Positions 34,702 through 45,421 of a DNA stretch of 64,000 nt are shown in pieces (position 1 is the stretch's first letter; every line of letters begins with the position of its first letter). The translations under genes and the position numbers were made by a program. This stretch comes from Corythucha ciliata (Eukaryota > Arthropoda > Insecta > Hemiptera > Tingidae). The stretch is taken from contig CM075938.1 in assembly GCA_038030265.1 (NCBI GenBank), forward strand, positions 47,795,189 to 47,859,188. The letters are read 5' to 3'. The notes beneath the pieces were generated by a model that did not search any database, was not told where the DNA came from, and saw nothing but the letters and a program-made list of their open reading frames with translations.

Positions 34702-34990
34702 CAAGGTGACTAAACTCTTCTATAGGTGCCGCAGATTTCCCCCTGTCCATCAGGCGGGAGGGGTGGGGACTGACGTCACCAGCAGTCCTTTACTCCCGAT
34801 TGCTTACCCTAGAGCAGCAGAGCAAGTTAATTTTGAAATTGAAGTATTACGAATGCTCAAAAATCACAGCCCAATAACAATTAATAATGTACTGGGTCCA
34901 GCGCAAAGGCGGTTGGGACTGCTCATGACGTAGGTGAAGGACAGTAATGGCCGAAGATCTGCGGCACCTATAGAAAGTTTAGTCATCTTG
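34702..34990. mobile_element. 289-bp Mutator-like MITE, perfect 9-bp target duplication, copy 2
   Basis: Starts CAAGGTGACTAAACTCTTC and ends TTTAGTCATCTTG. GAGGGAGTG is duplicated at 34693-34701 and 34991-34999. It differs from 30915-31202 only at scattered sites, so both are fairly young. Confidence 0.92.
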
Positions 34991-34999
34991 GAGGGAGTG

Positions 35000-35443
35000 T
35001 ATTAATAGAAAGTATGATGCAAGATATGTCCCATTTCCCCCTCTCTTAGTGCCTGGTTTAGAGAGAAAAAAAATTGTTGGATGAGGTTTCTCATACTTTT
35101 TTTTTACTAATTTGAAGCTAATCTTGCGCAGATGAAACTTTCAGCTGTCACTTCCGTTTTACCGTTCAGCAAAAGCAGCAGTTTTTTTTTTTTTTTTAAT
35201 TCGTTTCGAAACTTCAATGCTTTGACTTGTACGACCGTTTTCAATTGTTTTCTCACCCCATTAATTGAACTCCTAGAGAAAGGGAAGTGTGCCATTTTTT
35301 TTTGTTTACGCTCCCTCCATTATTTACATATTATTTATCATCTGTACTCGCTGGGTTTTTCTCGATGTTAGGGAGTTGCCAGACAACCATCGCAGGGATT
35401 TTGTAGAATTCACTCTCAAAAAAATAAACCCGGTCTTGTGTAA
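35000..35443. other. Unassigned spacer
   Basis: Nothing recognised; T-runs near 35098 and 35181. Confidence 0.3.
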
Positions 35444-35705
35444 AGCGCCCCATACACTGTCAGTTTAACTGAAGGCAATCGTGAGGCCGTCGATCGGGGT
35501 TACCCACACATATATCAGTTAATCTTCAGATGGCCTTCAGGCCATGGACTGCAGTCCGTCAAAAACTGAAGGTGTGTGGCCGTAGGACCGGCTAGGATCG
35601 GACGTGAGATCGTTGACTGACAGTGTATGTTGCCCGTCGATTTTGGCCGGACGTTCACCTCTTGAGGCGACGGCCTGCAGGCAATCGCATAGTGTATGGG
35701 GCGCT
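35444..35705. mobile_element. 262-bp PIF/Harbinger-like MITE, TAA target duplication
   Basis: Ends AGCGCCCCATACACT and AGTGTATGGGGCGCT. TAA is duplicated at 35441-35443 and 35706-35708. The copy at 48601-48852 is in the opposite orientation with a TTA duplication. A 3-bp TWA target fits PIF/Harbinger. Confidence 0.9.
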
Positions 35706-36005
35706 TAAGCAAGCTAGCCGCCTCTACGAAGGGCAAAGTAATTCAAAAGAGTGTGCGGTACTCATTGTTGTGTTGTGTGGTTCTCATAAACTCATTGTGT
35801 AACGAGAAAATTGCCGAACTTAGCTCTATATTGAAAGAATTTATACAAATTTCACAACTGAGATGATACCCTGCACCTGCTGCAATTTTCTTTGCTGCAA
35901 CCATTACACTTAGGGACCCTGCAATCACATCTTCCAACAGGAGCATTGCCCTCCAGGCAATAATGCGAAGTTCTCCCTATTTCAAAAGTAGCCCCAGAAA
36001 AGTTG

Positions 36006-38021
36006 TAGACCAGTCAATATAGACACAAAAATCTGGGTAAATCGCAAACATGCATATAATTTTTTTTTTTTTTTTTTTTGCGTGTTGTTAGGACCAATGA
36101 GAGCAGTTATTACTCAAGTTTGCAACCCTCAAAACGTTGTGCTTAACTCATGGCACTTGAAAAACTAAGAAATTTCATCACTTTTTCTGGTTTTTTAACC
36201 AAAAATACCAGAAGAAAGCGTTTTCAGAGCATGACTACAGCATACATTGTTTAAGCCAACTAAATTTGCTAGAATTTAAAGCCATGCCCGAGCATCCTGG
36301 GTCTGTTAGTTCAGGATATACAGCCAATCAACAAAATACCCAATCTCGCCAAAAAGCGAGATTTTACTGGTAGGCTAATTTTTCAAGACCCGAAGCACTC
36401 TAATAATACACGGTGATTGTACTTGGTTGAACAAAATGAGACGGTTGATTGTACACCCAAAAAGCAACAAAAAAATTCCAATGACCTAAGGTCAGATTTC
36501 CATTCCTAGTTGAGATAGTCAATTTGTTGTTTTTTAGCACATCACGGGTTTTCGCAACAAAAACATCTGTAACGTGGGAAGTAAGCGTCCTAGGTTGAAT
36601 CCAACGACACCACTGAAAAGAGCACTCTTTTTTGTGTGTGTGTGAGTAAAGACATTTTGTCAAATGACAGCGAAAGATTCTTTGAGTAAACTGGGAAAAT
36701 AACAGGATATTTTATTTAAAATGTCAGTTTTTGAAAACTGTTCAAAGCTAGACTACATTAGCCATGGTGCTCCCAGCGCCTGGCAAATTCCTCTAAAACT
36801 GTATGAAGTAACTTAGTTTAATACTTCATGCTTATTTTACTCCTGTCCTTCGCAATTTTTTGGTAAAAATCCATTGTTATTTGTTATACCAAAAAATGAG
36901 GCAATTAGGCCCATTTTGAATGCCTAAAAGAAGATACGAAAGCTATTTCAAGAAATTGTTTTCAGCTTAATTCACTTTTCCTGTGCTAATCTATGAGGAA
37001 AGACAAATAAAAGTGAAATAAGCTGAAAAAAAATTCTTGGAATAGCTTTCGTATCTTCTTTTAGGCATTCAAAATGGGCCTAATTGCCTCATTTTTTGGT
37101 ATAACAATCGATTTTTATCAAAACATTGCGAAGGACAGGAGTGAAATAAGCATGAAGTATTAAACTAAGTTACTTCATACGGTTTTAGAGGAATTTGCCA
37201 GGCGCTGGGAGCACCATGGCTAATGTAGTCTAGCTTTGAACAATTGTCCAAAACTGACATTTTTTTAAATATCCTGATATTTTCCCAGTTTACTCCAAGA
37301 ATCTTTCGCTATCCTTGGACAAAATGTCCTTAACCAATCAGAAAAAGTGTGCTATTTTCATTGGTGTTGTTGGATTTAACCTAGGACGCTTACTTCCCAA
37401 GTTACAGCTGTTTTTGTTGTGAAAACCAGTGATGTGCTGAAAACCGTGAAAAAATCTATTATCTCGACTAGGAATGGAAATCAGACCCTTGGTCATAGGA
37501 CATTCTTTGTTGCATTTTGGATGTATAATCACCCCTATTATTTTGTTTAACCAAGTACTAGTCACCCTGTATAGGGTCCTATAGAATGTCCACGCGAAAA
37601 TAAATTTAAGGCAATAGCGTCAGATTCAAATTGAGCTACTGCCTAAGATTTATTCTCGCGTGGATATTCTGTAGGACCATTATGTTTGAGTGCTACGGGT
37701 CTTGAAAAGTAACATCAATAAAATCTCGTTTTTTGGCGATATTAGATATTTCTTGATTGGCTGTATCTCATAAAATAACAAATGTAGGACGCTCGGACTG
37801 GGCTTAAATTGTAGCAAATTCAGATGGCTTCAACAATGTGTATTGTGGTCATGCTCGAAAAACGCATTCTTCTGGAATTTTTGTTTTACAACCAAAAAAA
37901 GTGATGGAATTTCGTGGTTTTTCGAGTGCCACGAGTTGAGCACTCATTGGTCCTAATAACGTGCAAAAAAAAACAATTACATGCATATTTGCGGTGTTTG
38001 CTGTTTATATTGACTGGCCTA
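36006..38021. mobile_element. 2.0-kb near-perfect palindrome (TAGNCCAGTCAA fold-back family)
   Basis: The two ~1-kb arms are inverted copies with scattered substitutions and indels, meeting at a spacer of only about 25 bp near 36990-37015. Ends are TAGACCAGTCAATATA and TATTGACTGGCCTA. Flanks TTG (36003-36005) and TTC (38022-38024) may be a 3-bp duplication with one change. It interrupts a dispersed repeat (35800-35990 plus 38025-38160). The related copy at 4755-5500 lacks it. A MITE is inserted in the right arm only (37575-37678). No coding sequence. Confidence 0.88.
37575..37678. mobile_element. ~104-bp MITE nested in the right arm of the palindrome
   Basis: GGTCCTATAGAATGTCCACG pairs with CGTGGATATTCTGTAGGACC. 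It is absent from the left arm at the matching place. Confidence 0.85.
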
Positions 38022-38160
38022 TTCACCATTTTGTTTTATTGGAAAAAGTCCCACCTGTTAATTTTTTAAAAATTTGTCATCCCATGACGTCAAGGCACAA
38101 ACAATAATCATTGGTTGAAAATTAAGAGCATACCTCTTTAGTTTATTTACCTTGCTGTCA

Positions 38161-38945
38161 TCCAATGTTACACAAATAAACAAATTAAAAAAATCAAGGA
38201 TCTCATCAACAATGACACACGTGTAGGGAAATCAGTGAATGTCCGCATTGAAGCTTAAGAGTAAATGATGTCATAACTGGAAAGGGCGAGAGTCAAGGGG
38301 CGCCAAAAACGTGCAGTATTCCTTAAAATTTCAGCAAACGATTTTTAGAGGAACGGACCACATAGTATTCTCAAATTTTAGTGTAAATAAACGTGGAAAA
38401 ATAAATTTATTTGCAAATTCCGACCCATGCAACTTCCTCAACTCTACAGATATGACTGAATCCACCTCCTTCTTCGTTCGGTGGTTGTCTCACTGTAAGT
38501 TCTCCTGTCCTTCTCCAATTCAGGACAGAGGCGTACCTAGAAATCCTTCCGGAGGGGGCGATTCTGGCAGTCCACGACCTACTGTCGACCGGCGGGGGAC
38601 GGGTGTTGAAATGAATGTCCTTATTGTTTTGTTGGGATTTCGCAAAAACTTGGCTAAATACGGCCTCCCGGAGGGAACGGTCTGTCTGTCGCCCCCCCCC
38701 CCTCGGGTTAAGCCACTGATTCATTGTGTCATTTGCAGTGCGAGGAGTCAATTGCTGAGGAGGGGTCACTGTTTGTGCCCGAAATGCATACGACCAATAA
38801 AGAAGAAAATGGTTGTAATTTTAGTTCCTGAATTGGAGAAGGAGAAGAGAATAACTCTACAGATTGTCGAACCCTCGGGTTTTCAACTATGCTTGGCCGG
38901 ATCTATGGTGGGGGGTGGGCAAGAAGAGGTAGTGTTCGGGTGAAG
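38161..38945. other. Spacer with one accidental long open frame
   Basis: A 210-codon frame at 38311-38943 has no recognised domain and runs through a C-run and a poly-G-type module, so I do not call it a gene. The sequence GAGGCGTACCTAGAAATCC followed by GGAGGGGGCGATTC is one of the G-run modules. Confidence 0.45.
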
Positions 38946-38949
38946 AGGA

Positions 38950-40170
38950 AGGTATCTTTAAAGCCAATTTTTTTATTTTTGAGAAATTTCTGTGTAAAAA
39001 TCTGGCCACGCCTTTTATCATTTTCACCCATAAACTAGCGATTTTTCCACTTTCAGCCACGAGTTAGCGTTTTTCTTAATTTTAGTCGTGAATTCGCTGT
39101 TTCTCAATTTTATTCGCGAATTAACGGTTTTCTCAATTTCATCCGTGCATTGGTGCTTGTTCAATTTTAGCTGAGAATGAGCGCTTTTTTTCAGTTTTAG
39201 CAATTTCAGCTTTATCCACAATTTAGTAGGCAATATGAGTTTTTCTCGATTTTAGCCACACATTAGCAATTGCATTTGCATTAGCCATGAATTAGTAGGT
39301 TAGCACTTTACCTCAGCCATATACGCAGCGGCCGTTGGAAACCTGGAAACCGTAAATTTTCTCAATTTTGATGGCTGTGAATGTGCGCTTTTTTTTGGCT
39401 TTTAGCAGCAAATTAGCACTTATCACATTTTCAGCCGCGAAGAAACCCCCGGAAACAGTGGATTCCTGCTTTTCAATTTTAGCTATGATTGAGCGCTATT
39501 CCTTCATTGTATTCTATCCGCGAATTCGTGTTTTTCTGATAGCGTTTCTCATTTGCACAAAATTCTTCATTTGGGCAGTTTATTTCCACCCATCCACTCT
39601 TGATTAAATCATGTGTTACTAAATCACGGAAAAAATTAAGAAAAATCGCTATTTCGTGAGTAGAAGTGAGCAAATTCGCTAATTCACGGCTGAAATTATA
39701 AATACGAATTGGTGACTAAAATTGAAAAACCGCCGATTCGCCGTTTCGGGAAGCAAGTTTGCCCGAAACTGAGGGAGGGGGGGAGTGAATATAAATGACC
39801 GGAAAAATCGTCAATTCACTGATGAAATTGAGAAAAACTGTAATTCGCGTCCAAAATTAAGCAAAAACTCTAATTCGTGGCTTAAATTGGGAAAACCCGC
39901 TTCTAACTCGCTGTTTTTGTAAAGAAATTCGGCTAAAATCTACAAAAAGCAATAATTCGTAGCTAAGTGAAAAAAATGATAATTTAACGCTGAAATCAAG
40001 AAAAAATCGCAAATTTGCGGCTAAAAAAAGAAAAAACTGGTACAAACCTTTAATTTGCGGCCAAAATGGGGGGGAGGCAACGTTATAATTCACTACTGTA
40101 ATAGGAAAAACGCCAATTCGCGGTCAGTGGAGGCAATTTTGCCTAAAATTCAGAAAAAACGAATTCATGA
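38950..40170. repeat. Family-B array with head-to-head orientation switch
   Basis: Left of about 39480 the units are reverse (GAATTAGCGTTTTTCTC, TTTTAGC). Right of about 39620 they are forward (GCTAAAATTGAGAAAAAC, AATTCG). The switch lies within about 140 bp. Confidence 0.65.
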
Positions 40171-40238
40171 ATGAATGGGGTGAGGAAGTTTCATGGGTCA
40201 GAACTTATTCATAAATCTATTTTTTAAAGTTTATTTAT

Positions 40239-41527
40239 TAGTCCAGTCAAACGGTAGTTCCACAAATCTCGTCTTCGATTTTTTTACTTTATTCTATGTT
40301 TTTTGGGGTGAGGAACACGAATATGAAGAGATCCAACAAAATTTCCTTGTGCGTTTTGAGAAAATCGCAAAAAACTGCTCATTTTTAGCACTTTTTCCAG
40401 TTTTTTGCTTACAACTCCTTAATGACGCATTCTACGGAAAATGTTACCCTCTCATTTTGGCTTATTATTTTTCAATAATAAGTCTTTGCAATCGTATCGC
40501 AAAAAAAATTTTTTTGACCCCCCCTCAAAATTTGTAGTTTTACGTTTCAAAGTGCGTAGAATCCAAATCTGCAATAAAAAAAAAATGTCCGTCCGCCGTC
40601 CGGGCCATATCTTGCCCTAGGATTGCTCGAAAAAACTCGTTCTTTCGCACATAGACTCCATTTGGAGTCTAGTTGGTCCTGACATCTGATCAGTTTGATC
40701 AAATAACCTCCTTGGGTTTTATGGGCCAAAAGCGGGTCCAAAATGGGGATTTTCAAAGTATTTGGGGTCATAGGGGTGTGGGGTGTCGATTTTCATGTAA
40801 TTTCAAGCCGGATTTGACTACATCCATGAATAATAAACCCACAGTCGAAATAATAAGGCATTGTTCGATAATTCGCAGCGTTTTTGAAAAGCATTGAATT
40901 CTTCGTCGAATCGTTCTTTCATTTGTAACAATTGACCCAGCCGTTTCACCTGTATTGATTTTTTTGAAATGGCAATTTTTAGTCGCTTTTGACAAAATTG
41001 TGTGAAAAAATAAAAGTAGTTCAATTCTCAGTAATCGATGAAAATAGGTTTTGTTTCAAAAAAAGTGGTTATGCCCACCAACTTTGTCCAGAAATGTTAA
41101 AACTCAACATATCACCAGTACTATAGGTAGCGTCAGAGATTACTGAGAGTTGAACTACTTTTATTTTTTCACACAATTTTGTCAAAAGCGACTAAAAATG
41201 ACCGTTTCAAAAAAATCAATACCGGCGAAACGGCTGGGTCAATTGTGACAAATAAAAAAAGATTCGACGCAGAACTTGATGCTATTCAAAAAAGAACAGG
41301 GTACAATTTTCCGTAGGATGCGTCATTGAGCTGTTGCAAGCGAAAAACTAAAAAAAGTGCCAAAAATTATCAGTTTTTCGCGATTTTCTCAAAACGCACA
41401 AGGAAATTTTGTTGGATCTCTTCAGATTCGTGTTCCTCACCCCAAAAAACATAGAATACAGTGGACAAATCAAAGACGAGATTTTTGTCCACGTATGGTA
41501 TTTTTTTTATACGATTTGACTGGACTA
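40239..41527. mobile_element. 1.29-kb fold-back (TAGNCCAGTCAA family), TAT target duplication
   Basis: Ends TAGTCCAGTCAAA and TTTGACTGGACTA. TAT is duplicated at 40236-40238 and 41528-41530. The arms pair 40260-40455 plus 40885-41030 with 41140-41470. The left arm alone carries a ~427-bp insert (40458-40884) that recurs at 4914-5342. The insertion is confirmed by empty copies of the host repeat elsewhere in the window. Confidence 0.88.
40458..40884. repeat. ~427-bp dispersed element inserted in the fold-back's left arm
   Basis: Closely repeats 4914-5342, from TTTTGGCTTATTATT to GATAATTCGCAGCGTTTTT. Both copies sit at T-runs. It contains a run of A and two Cs/Ts homopolymers; no gene. Confidence 0.85.
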
Positions 41528-41849
41528 TATGCTAAAATAGAGCATAAATCGTGATCCGTTCGTAAAATAAACCAATAAATACGCGATTTTTGAAAATTCG
41601 CCTGTAAGCCTGTAATGGAGGATAAACAGATGAGCTATTTAGAGGCATGAAAAGGACAGAGAATACAAGGGAAATTACGTTGCGGAAAATGTTCGTTTTG
41701 ACAGGATTTCAAAAATGCCAACTTTTGTTAAGAAATAAAAAACATTTCTGAAGGGTTTTAAATTTTTATTTATTCATTTATGTGGAAGGATTGATATGCC
41801 TCTTCGAAAAAAATGTTTTGGGAAAATGTGAAACTTCCTCGTTGGAAAA

Positions 41850-41970
41850 AACAGTAATTCGGGCCCGATATTGAGAAAAAGTGAAAAAGCGGCTGATTCG
41901 CGGCTAAAATTGAGAAAAACGCTAACTCGTGGCTTCAGGAGGCAACTTTGACTTTAAAAAATCTTAATAT
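41850..41970. repeat. Family-B repeat, short array
   Basis: Forward units (GCTAAAATTGAGAAAAACG). Confidence 0.55.
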
Positions 41971-43081
41971 GGTTAGATAAACGTGTGAATTTAAGCGATT
42001 ATAGACTTTTAGCAACACCACCGCTAACGCTAACGCAAACGATGAATCAGTCGTTGCTTGGTTAGGAAACATCTGATTGGTTGAAATTTGAAAATAATGT
42101 TTCCGGAGGATTTAACGGGAGAGAGCTAAAACTCACTATTATTTTGAAATTTCATATCCTATTTTACCCCCTTCCCGACCAACCATGCACTTCAAATTTT
42201 TCGAGAAATCTCGATAGTAATCTAGAGCTTTTGTTAAATTGAATTTTTGAGCCGAATTTGGGAGCGCTAGGATGAGTGAATTTCAACGCTACTTTTACAC
42301 TTTCACCCTGGGAGCGCGGCTGTCCGCTCATCCCTGACTTTTTCAAAAAATTAATGTGGGAATCAAAGGCTACTTCAAATTGGACTCTTCGTACCGAATA
42401 CATATAATGCTTATACATAGAATCAACTGGTGAATTGTAGTGATTGTTGACCAGTTCAAGCCCTATACCCCCCCCCTCCACGTCGACCGATTTGGCCCAA
42501 ATTCAATACCGACCTAGGTCTTATGACTACTGAGTTCAGGGCCAAATCTCCTTCCGCTAAATTAATTTCTTCGAAAGTTATCGTGCTAACAAAAAAACGG
42601 CCATAAATATACATAATATGTATATAAGAATCCTAGCGACCACTGAATTCGTGTTCTAGAGGTTCTGAAACATGAAAAAACCATAACATGATCTATGTTT
42701 GCCACCGTCACGACGAGATCAATAGTGCATTTTTCAAAATGAAATGCACTAATAGGCCACTGTACGGTTATAGGATTTTTCACTCCATTGTAGTACCCAT
42801 TTGTTTGCTACTCATAATAGGCCGCACTCTTTAAATTATTAAAAACTGAGTACACCATACTGCATCTTTGCTGCATTTGATTGTGATGAAGTCGCCACGT
42901 CCTCAGAGCGCGCGGACACTAATTGTAAGCTAAAAAGCAAAAACACTCACGATCATGTTATGATTTCTGTCTGAGAAGAGAAGCCAATCGTAAAGGGGAA
43001 CATAGTTATTATAATAGAATCGAAAAAAGTTTAGCTTGAGATGTGGATTATTTTCGTGTAATGGCTTTCGATATAAATTAC
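41971..43081. other. Region 3' of the receptor exon; possible last exon
   Basis: Mostly unassigned. After a good acceptor (GTTTCAG, about 42658 on the minus strand), a short frame ends in LGFLYTYYVYLWPF. This resembles, weakly, the terminal TY..V...QF region of gustatory receptors. I did not find an in-frame joining exon. Confidence 0.25.
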
Positions 43082-43870
43082 CTCTTTTTGAACGAGATTG
43101 CAGGCAGATAAAATCCACATCAACATCACCAATTGCCAGATGGCATTCAGAAAAACAATGTATACGGTGATTCGTTTGAACGAGTCCTCGATGACATAGT
43201 ACAGCATGAAGACAATGAAGATGAAATATTTCGAGCAGAGAATTAGAATCTGAGGCGAGTAAAACCGTTCGACTCGCTTCAGAGCCTGAATCACGGTAAT
43301 TTGACGAAAAATGGAATTAAAAATTCGCTTTGAAAGATGAGTTTTTAAAAGGCGAATTTCAGACGCGTACAATTCCAAGAAAGAGCAGAATTGAATCGGA
43401 ATAGTAAGACTACACATATCCACAACCATCAGTATCATGTAATGCAAGGCAACTATTGGTCTTCGGTAGTCCATCACTTCAATGACGATTGCAACGTAGC
43501 TATAATAGACCAACAGAAAAACTTCGCCACCAATTAAAAAATAAAAATTATCACGTTTAAAAACCGACGAACTAACGAATTTCGTGTCATCCGTAATTTT
43601 TCGTAAGTTACCCGGTCGAAGCGTTTGAACTAAATGAGTTAAAATGACAACATTGTCCAATATTCCACGTATGAAATTAACGAGAGACTGCAGCGTGCTA
43701 AACCCAATCGCGAAAACGATATATCCACGGTAAATGGTGGATGTCAGTGCAAGTAGAGTACAAACAAGAGCAGAGTGAATAGGCCAAAATAAGGACCGGC
43801 TGATGGGGAATTGACCGCAAAGTCTCGACATTTTGAAAACAGGTCCAAGTTTTTGAAGAAACAGAGCCAT
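43082..43870 (-). CDS. Gustatory-receptor-like 7TM chemoreceptor, main exon (3' end unresolved)
   Basis: The ATG at 43870 opens 263 codons to a GTAATT donor after 43082; reading on, the frame stops at 43031. The protein has five to six hydrophobic segments, short loops and basic cytosolic stretches. The region ALKRVERFYSPQILILCSKYF, followed by a hydrophobic segment and LMWILSACNLVQKE, fits the C-terminal half of insect gustatory receptors. The last TM and the TY...QF signature would be in a further exon that I cannot place, so the gene may be a pseudogene or may use a distant exon. A TATA-like ATTTATACAG lies just upstream (about 43896-43905). Ligand unknown. Confidence 0.6.
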
Positions 43871-44694
43871 TTTAATGAGGAATGGATAGGAAATCGTCTA
43901 TTTATACAGTTTCTTGTCGAACTGTAAAGTCCCTCTGGGAAAAACAAATGAATGAGTGACGGGCATATAGGCACGTGAAAGTGGATTTTGTCACAAGACC
44001 ATTATTGTTCTGCTTGTCAGTCTTCGAGCAGATTATTTAAATGCCAAAATTAAATATAGCAAACCGAGTGTAATAAGAACAAAAGTATAGGCATAGGCAA
44101 CATTATATACGTAGAATGAAGACCCTTACCGCAACTAAGGTCTTGTGACAGGCTGTCACCTTGAGTGCAAATCGTTAATTGATTTTTCTTGTTATTGAGC
44201 AAATAATTTAATGGAAAACTCTCACGCTTTCAATAAAAAAAAATGTGTTAATCCACACTTCTCCCTCCATCATTAGAAAAGTTGCAAAAATGAATTTCTT
44301 TGTTTGTTTAAATTCAGCAAAGATAAATCGATCAGTTTTAATTCATTCAATGACTTGTTTTATCAATTTGAAATTCAGGTCAATAGCATGTTTAATGTGG
44401 GCAATTGTCTTGTTGAAGAGCCCTCTTCAAAAAACACCAGTAATTGAAAAATGTGCAAGTCCCCCATTAGTTTTTCGAATTATGGACTTTGAGCTCAAAT
44501 TTTATCAGCGGAATTGCAAGTCACGGGTCTAAATTTTCGCGAGATTGTTCGTTTCCTGCCTTTATTTAATCAAAATTGCAAGTTCCTGTTATGTAGGTAT
44601 AGTTTACTTTTGATCCTGATGAATTTCTTTTGGCAAACAGAAATCTATTTTTGTGTGCTTAAAAAATTAGTATAAATACATGTTTTAATAAGTA
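43871..44694. other. Upstream of the receptor gene; nothing recognised
   Basis: AT-rich. About 44390-44470 shares a diverged dispersed repeat with 48180-48270 (GAAGAGCCCTCTT, GAAAAATGTGCAAGT). Confidence 0.35.
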
Positions 44695-44785
44695 TTAACG
44701 TTTTTCTCGTCGATTTCATCCGTGAATCTGCGCTTTTGCACAGTTTTAGACGTGAGTGAGCCGTTCTTTCTCAATTTTAGCTGCT
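44695..44785. repeat. Family-B repeat, short array
   Basis: Reverse units ending TTCTCAATTTTAGCTGC. Confidence 0.5.
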
Positions 44786-45112
44786 AGGTTGTAACCCATC
44801 ATTACAATAACACGCACAATAATTGTATTGAAAACACCTGTTGCGTGATTAATTTTCGTTAAAATCACACGTTTTTGAAGAAATTGCTCGCAATATTGCC
44901 TGGAAAATTGTATCGTGTGAACATTGCTGAAATAATATGGGAAATAATTTCTTTGCCTGCCCCACTCGGTTCACCCAGGAGTGGAATAAAATCTGTAAAA
45001 ACGGTTCATCAAATGGGTTCGTTTATTCCGATGTTTTTATGAATCGAAAAAATAATTGATAACAATAAGTATTGTAGAACATATTGGTATATTGCCTCTC
45101 TCTTCTCGCATT

Positions 45113-45249
45113 ACGTCCGTTCCATTGTCTTGTTCGAGCTACACTTTTGGGAATAATCATCTGATTTCATTCAATTTTTCGAAATTATTCGATGAAATCA
45201 CATGGTTTTCTACACTAGTGCAGCACGAACAAAACAATGGAACGGACCT
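45113..45249. mobile_element. 137-bp palindromic MITE (AGGTCCGTTCC family)
   Basis: Ends ACGTCCGTTCC and GGAACGGACCT; same length as the other full copies. Flanks ATT and AAT differ by one base. Confidence 0.8.
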
Positions 45250-45323
45250 AATGTAGTATTACGTTTTAGAGCATTTCATGAATGAATGAAAAAAAACAAA
45301 AAAAAAACCATTTGTCTCGCCCT

Positions 45324-45421
45324 GGGCCCTATTGCACAATGTTTTATTAGCTAATAATATAGCTAATATTATAATAAAACAGCTGTAATATTAGCTAATA
45401 AAACATTGTGCAATAGGGCCC
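45324..45421. mobile_element. ~98-bp near-perfect hairpin element
   Basis: GGGCCCTATTGCACAATG pairs with CATTGTGCAATAGGGCCC; the arms extend through TTTTATTAGCTAATA. Confidence 0.8.

Larger units (their letters stand above)
40182..41840. mobile_element. R1 dispersed element, interrupted by the fold-back at 40239-41527
   Basis: Outer ends GAGGAAGTTTCATGGG and GTGAAACTTCCTC are short inverted repeats. Removing the fold-back and one TAT restores the sequence seen without interruption at 26680-26840 and 48885-49058. Confidence 0.75.

Noticed and set aside
36006..38021. Palindrome as an assembly or read artefact
   Set aside because: The arms differ by many substitutions and indels, and one arm alone carries a MITE.
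38311..38943. 210-codon plus-strand open frame
   Set aside because: No domain; it crosses a C-run and a poly-G-type module, and the overlapping opposite frame is also open. Likely chance.
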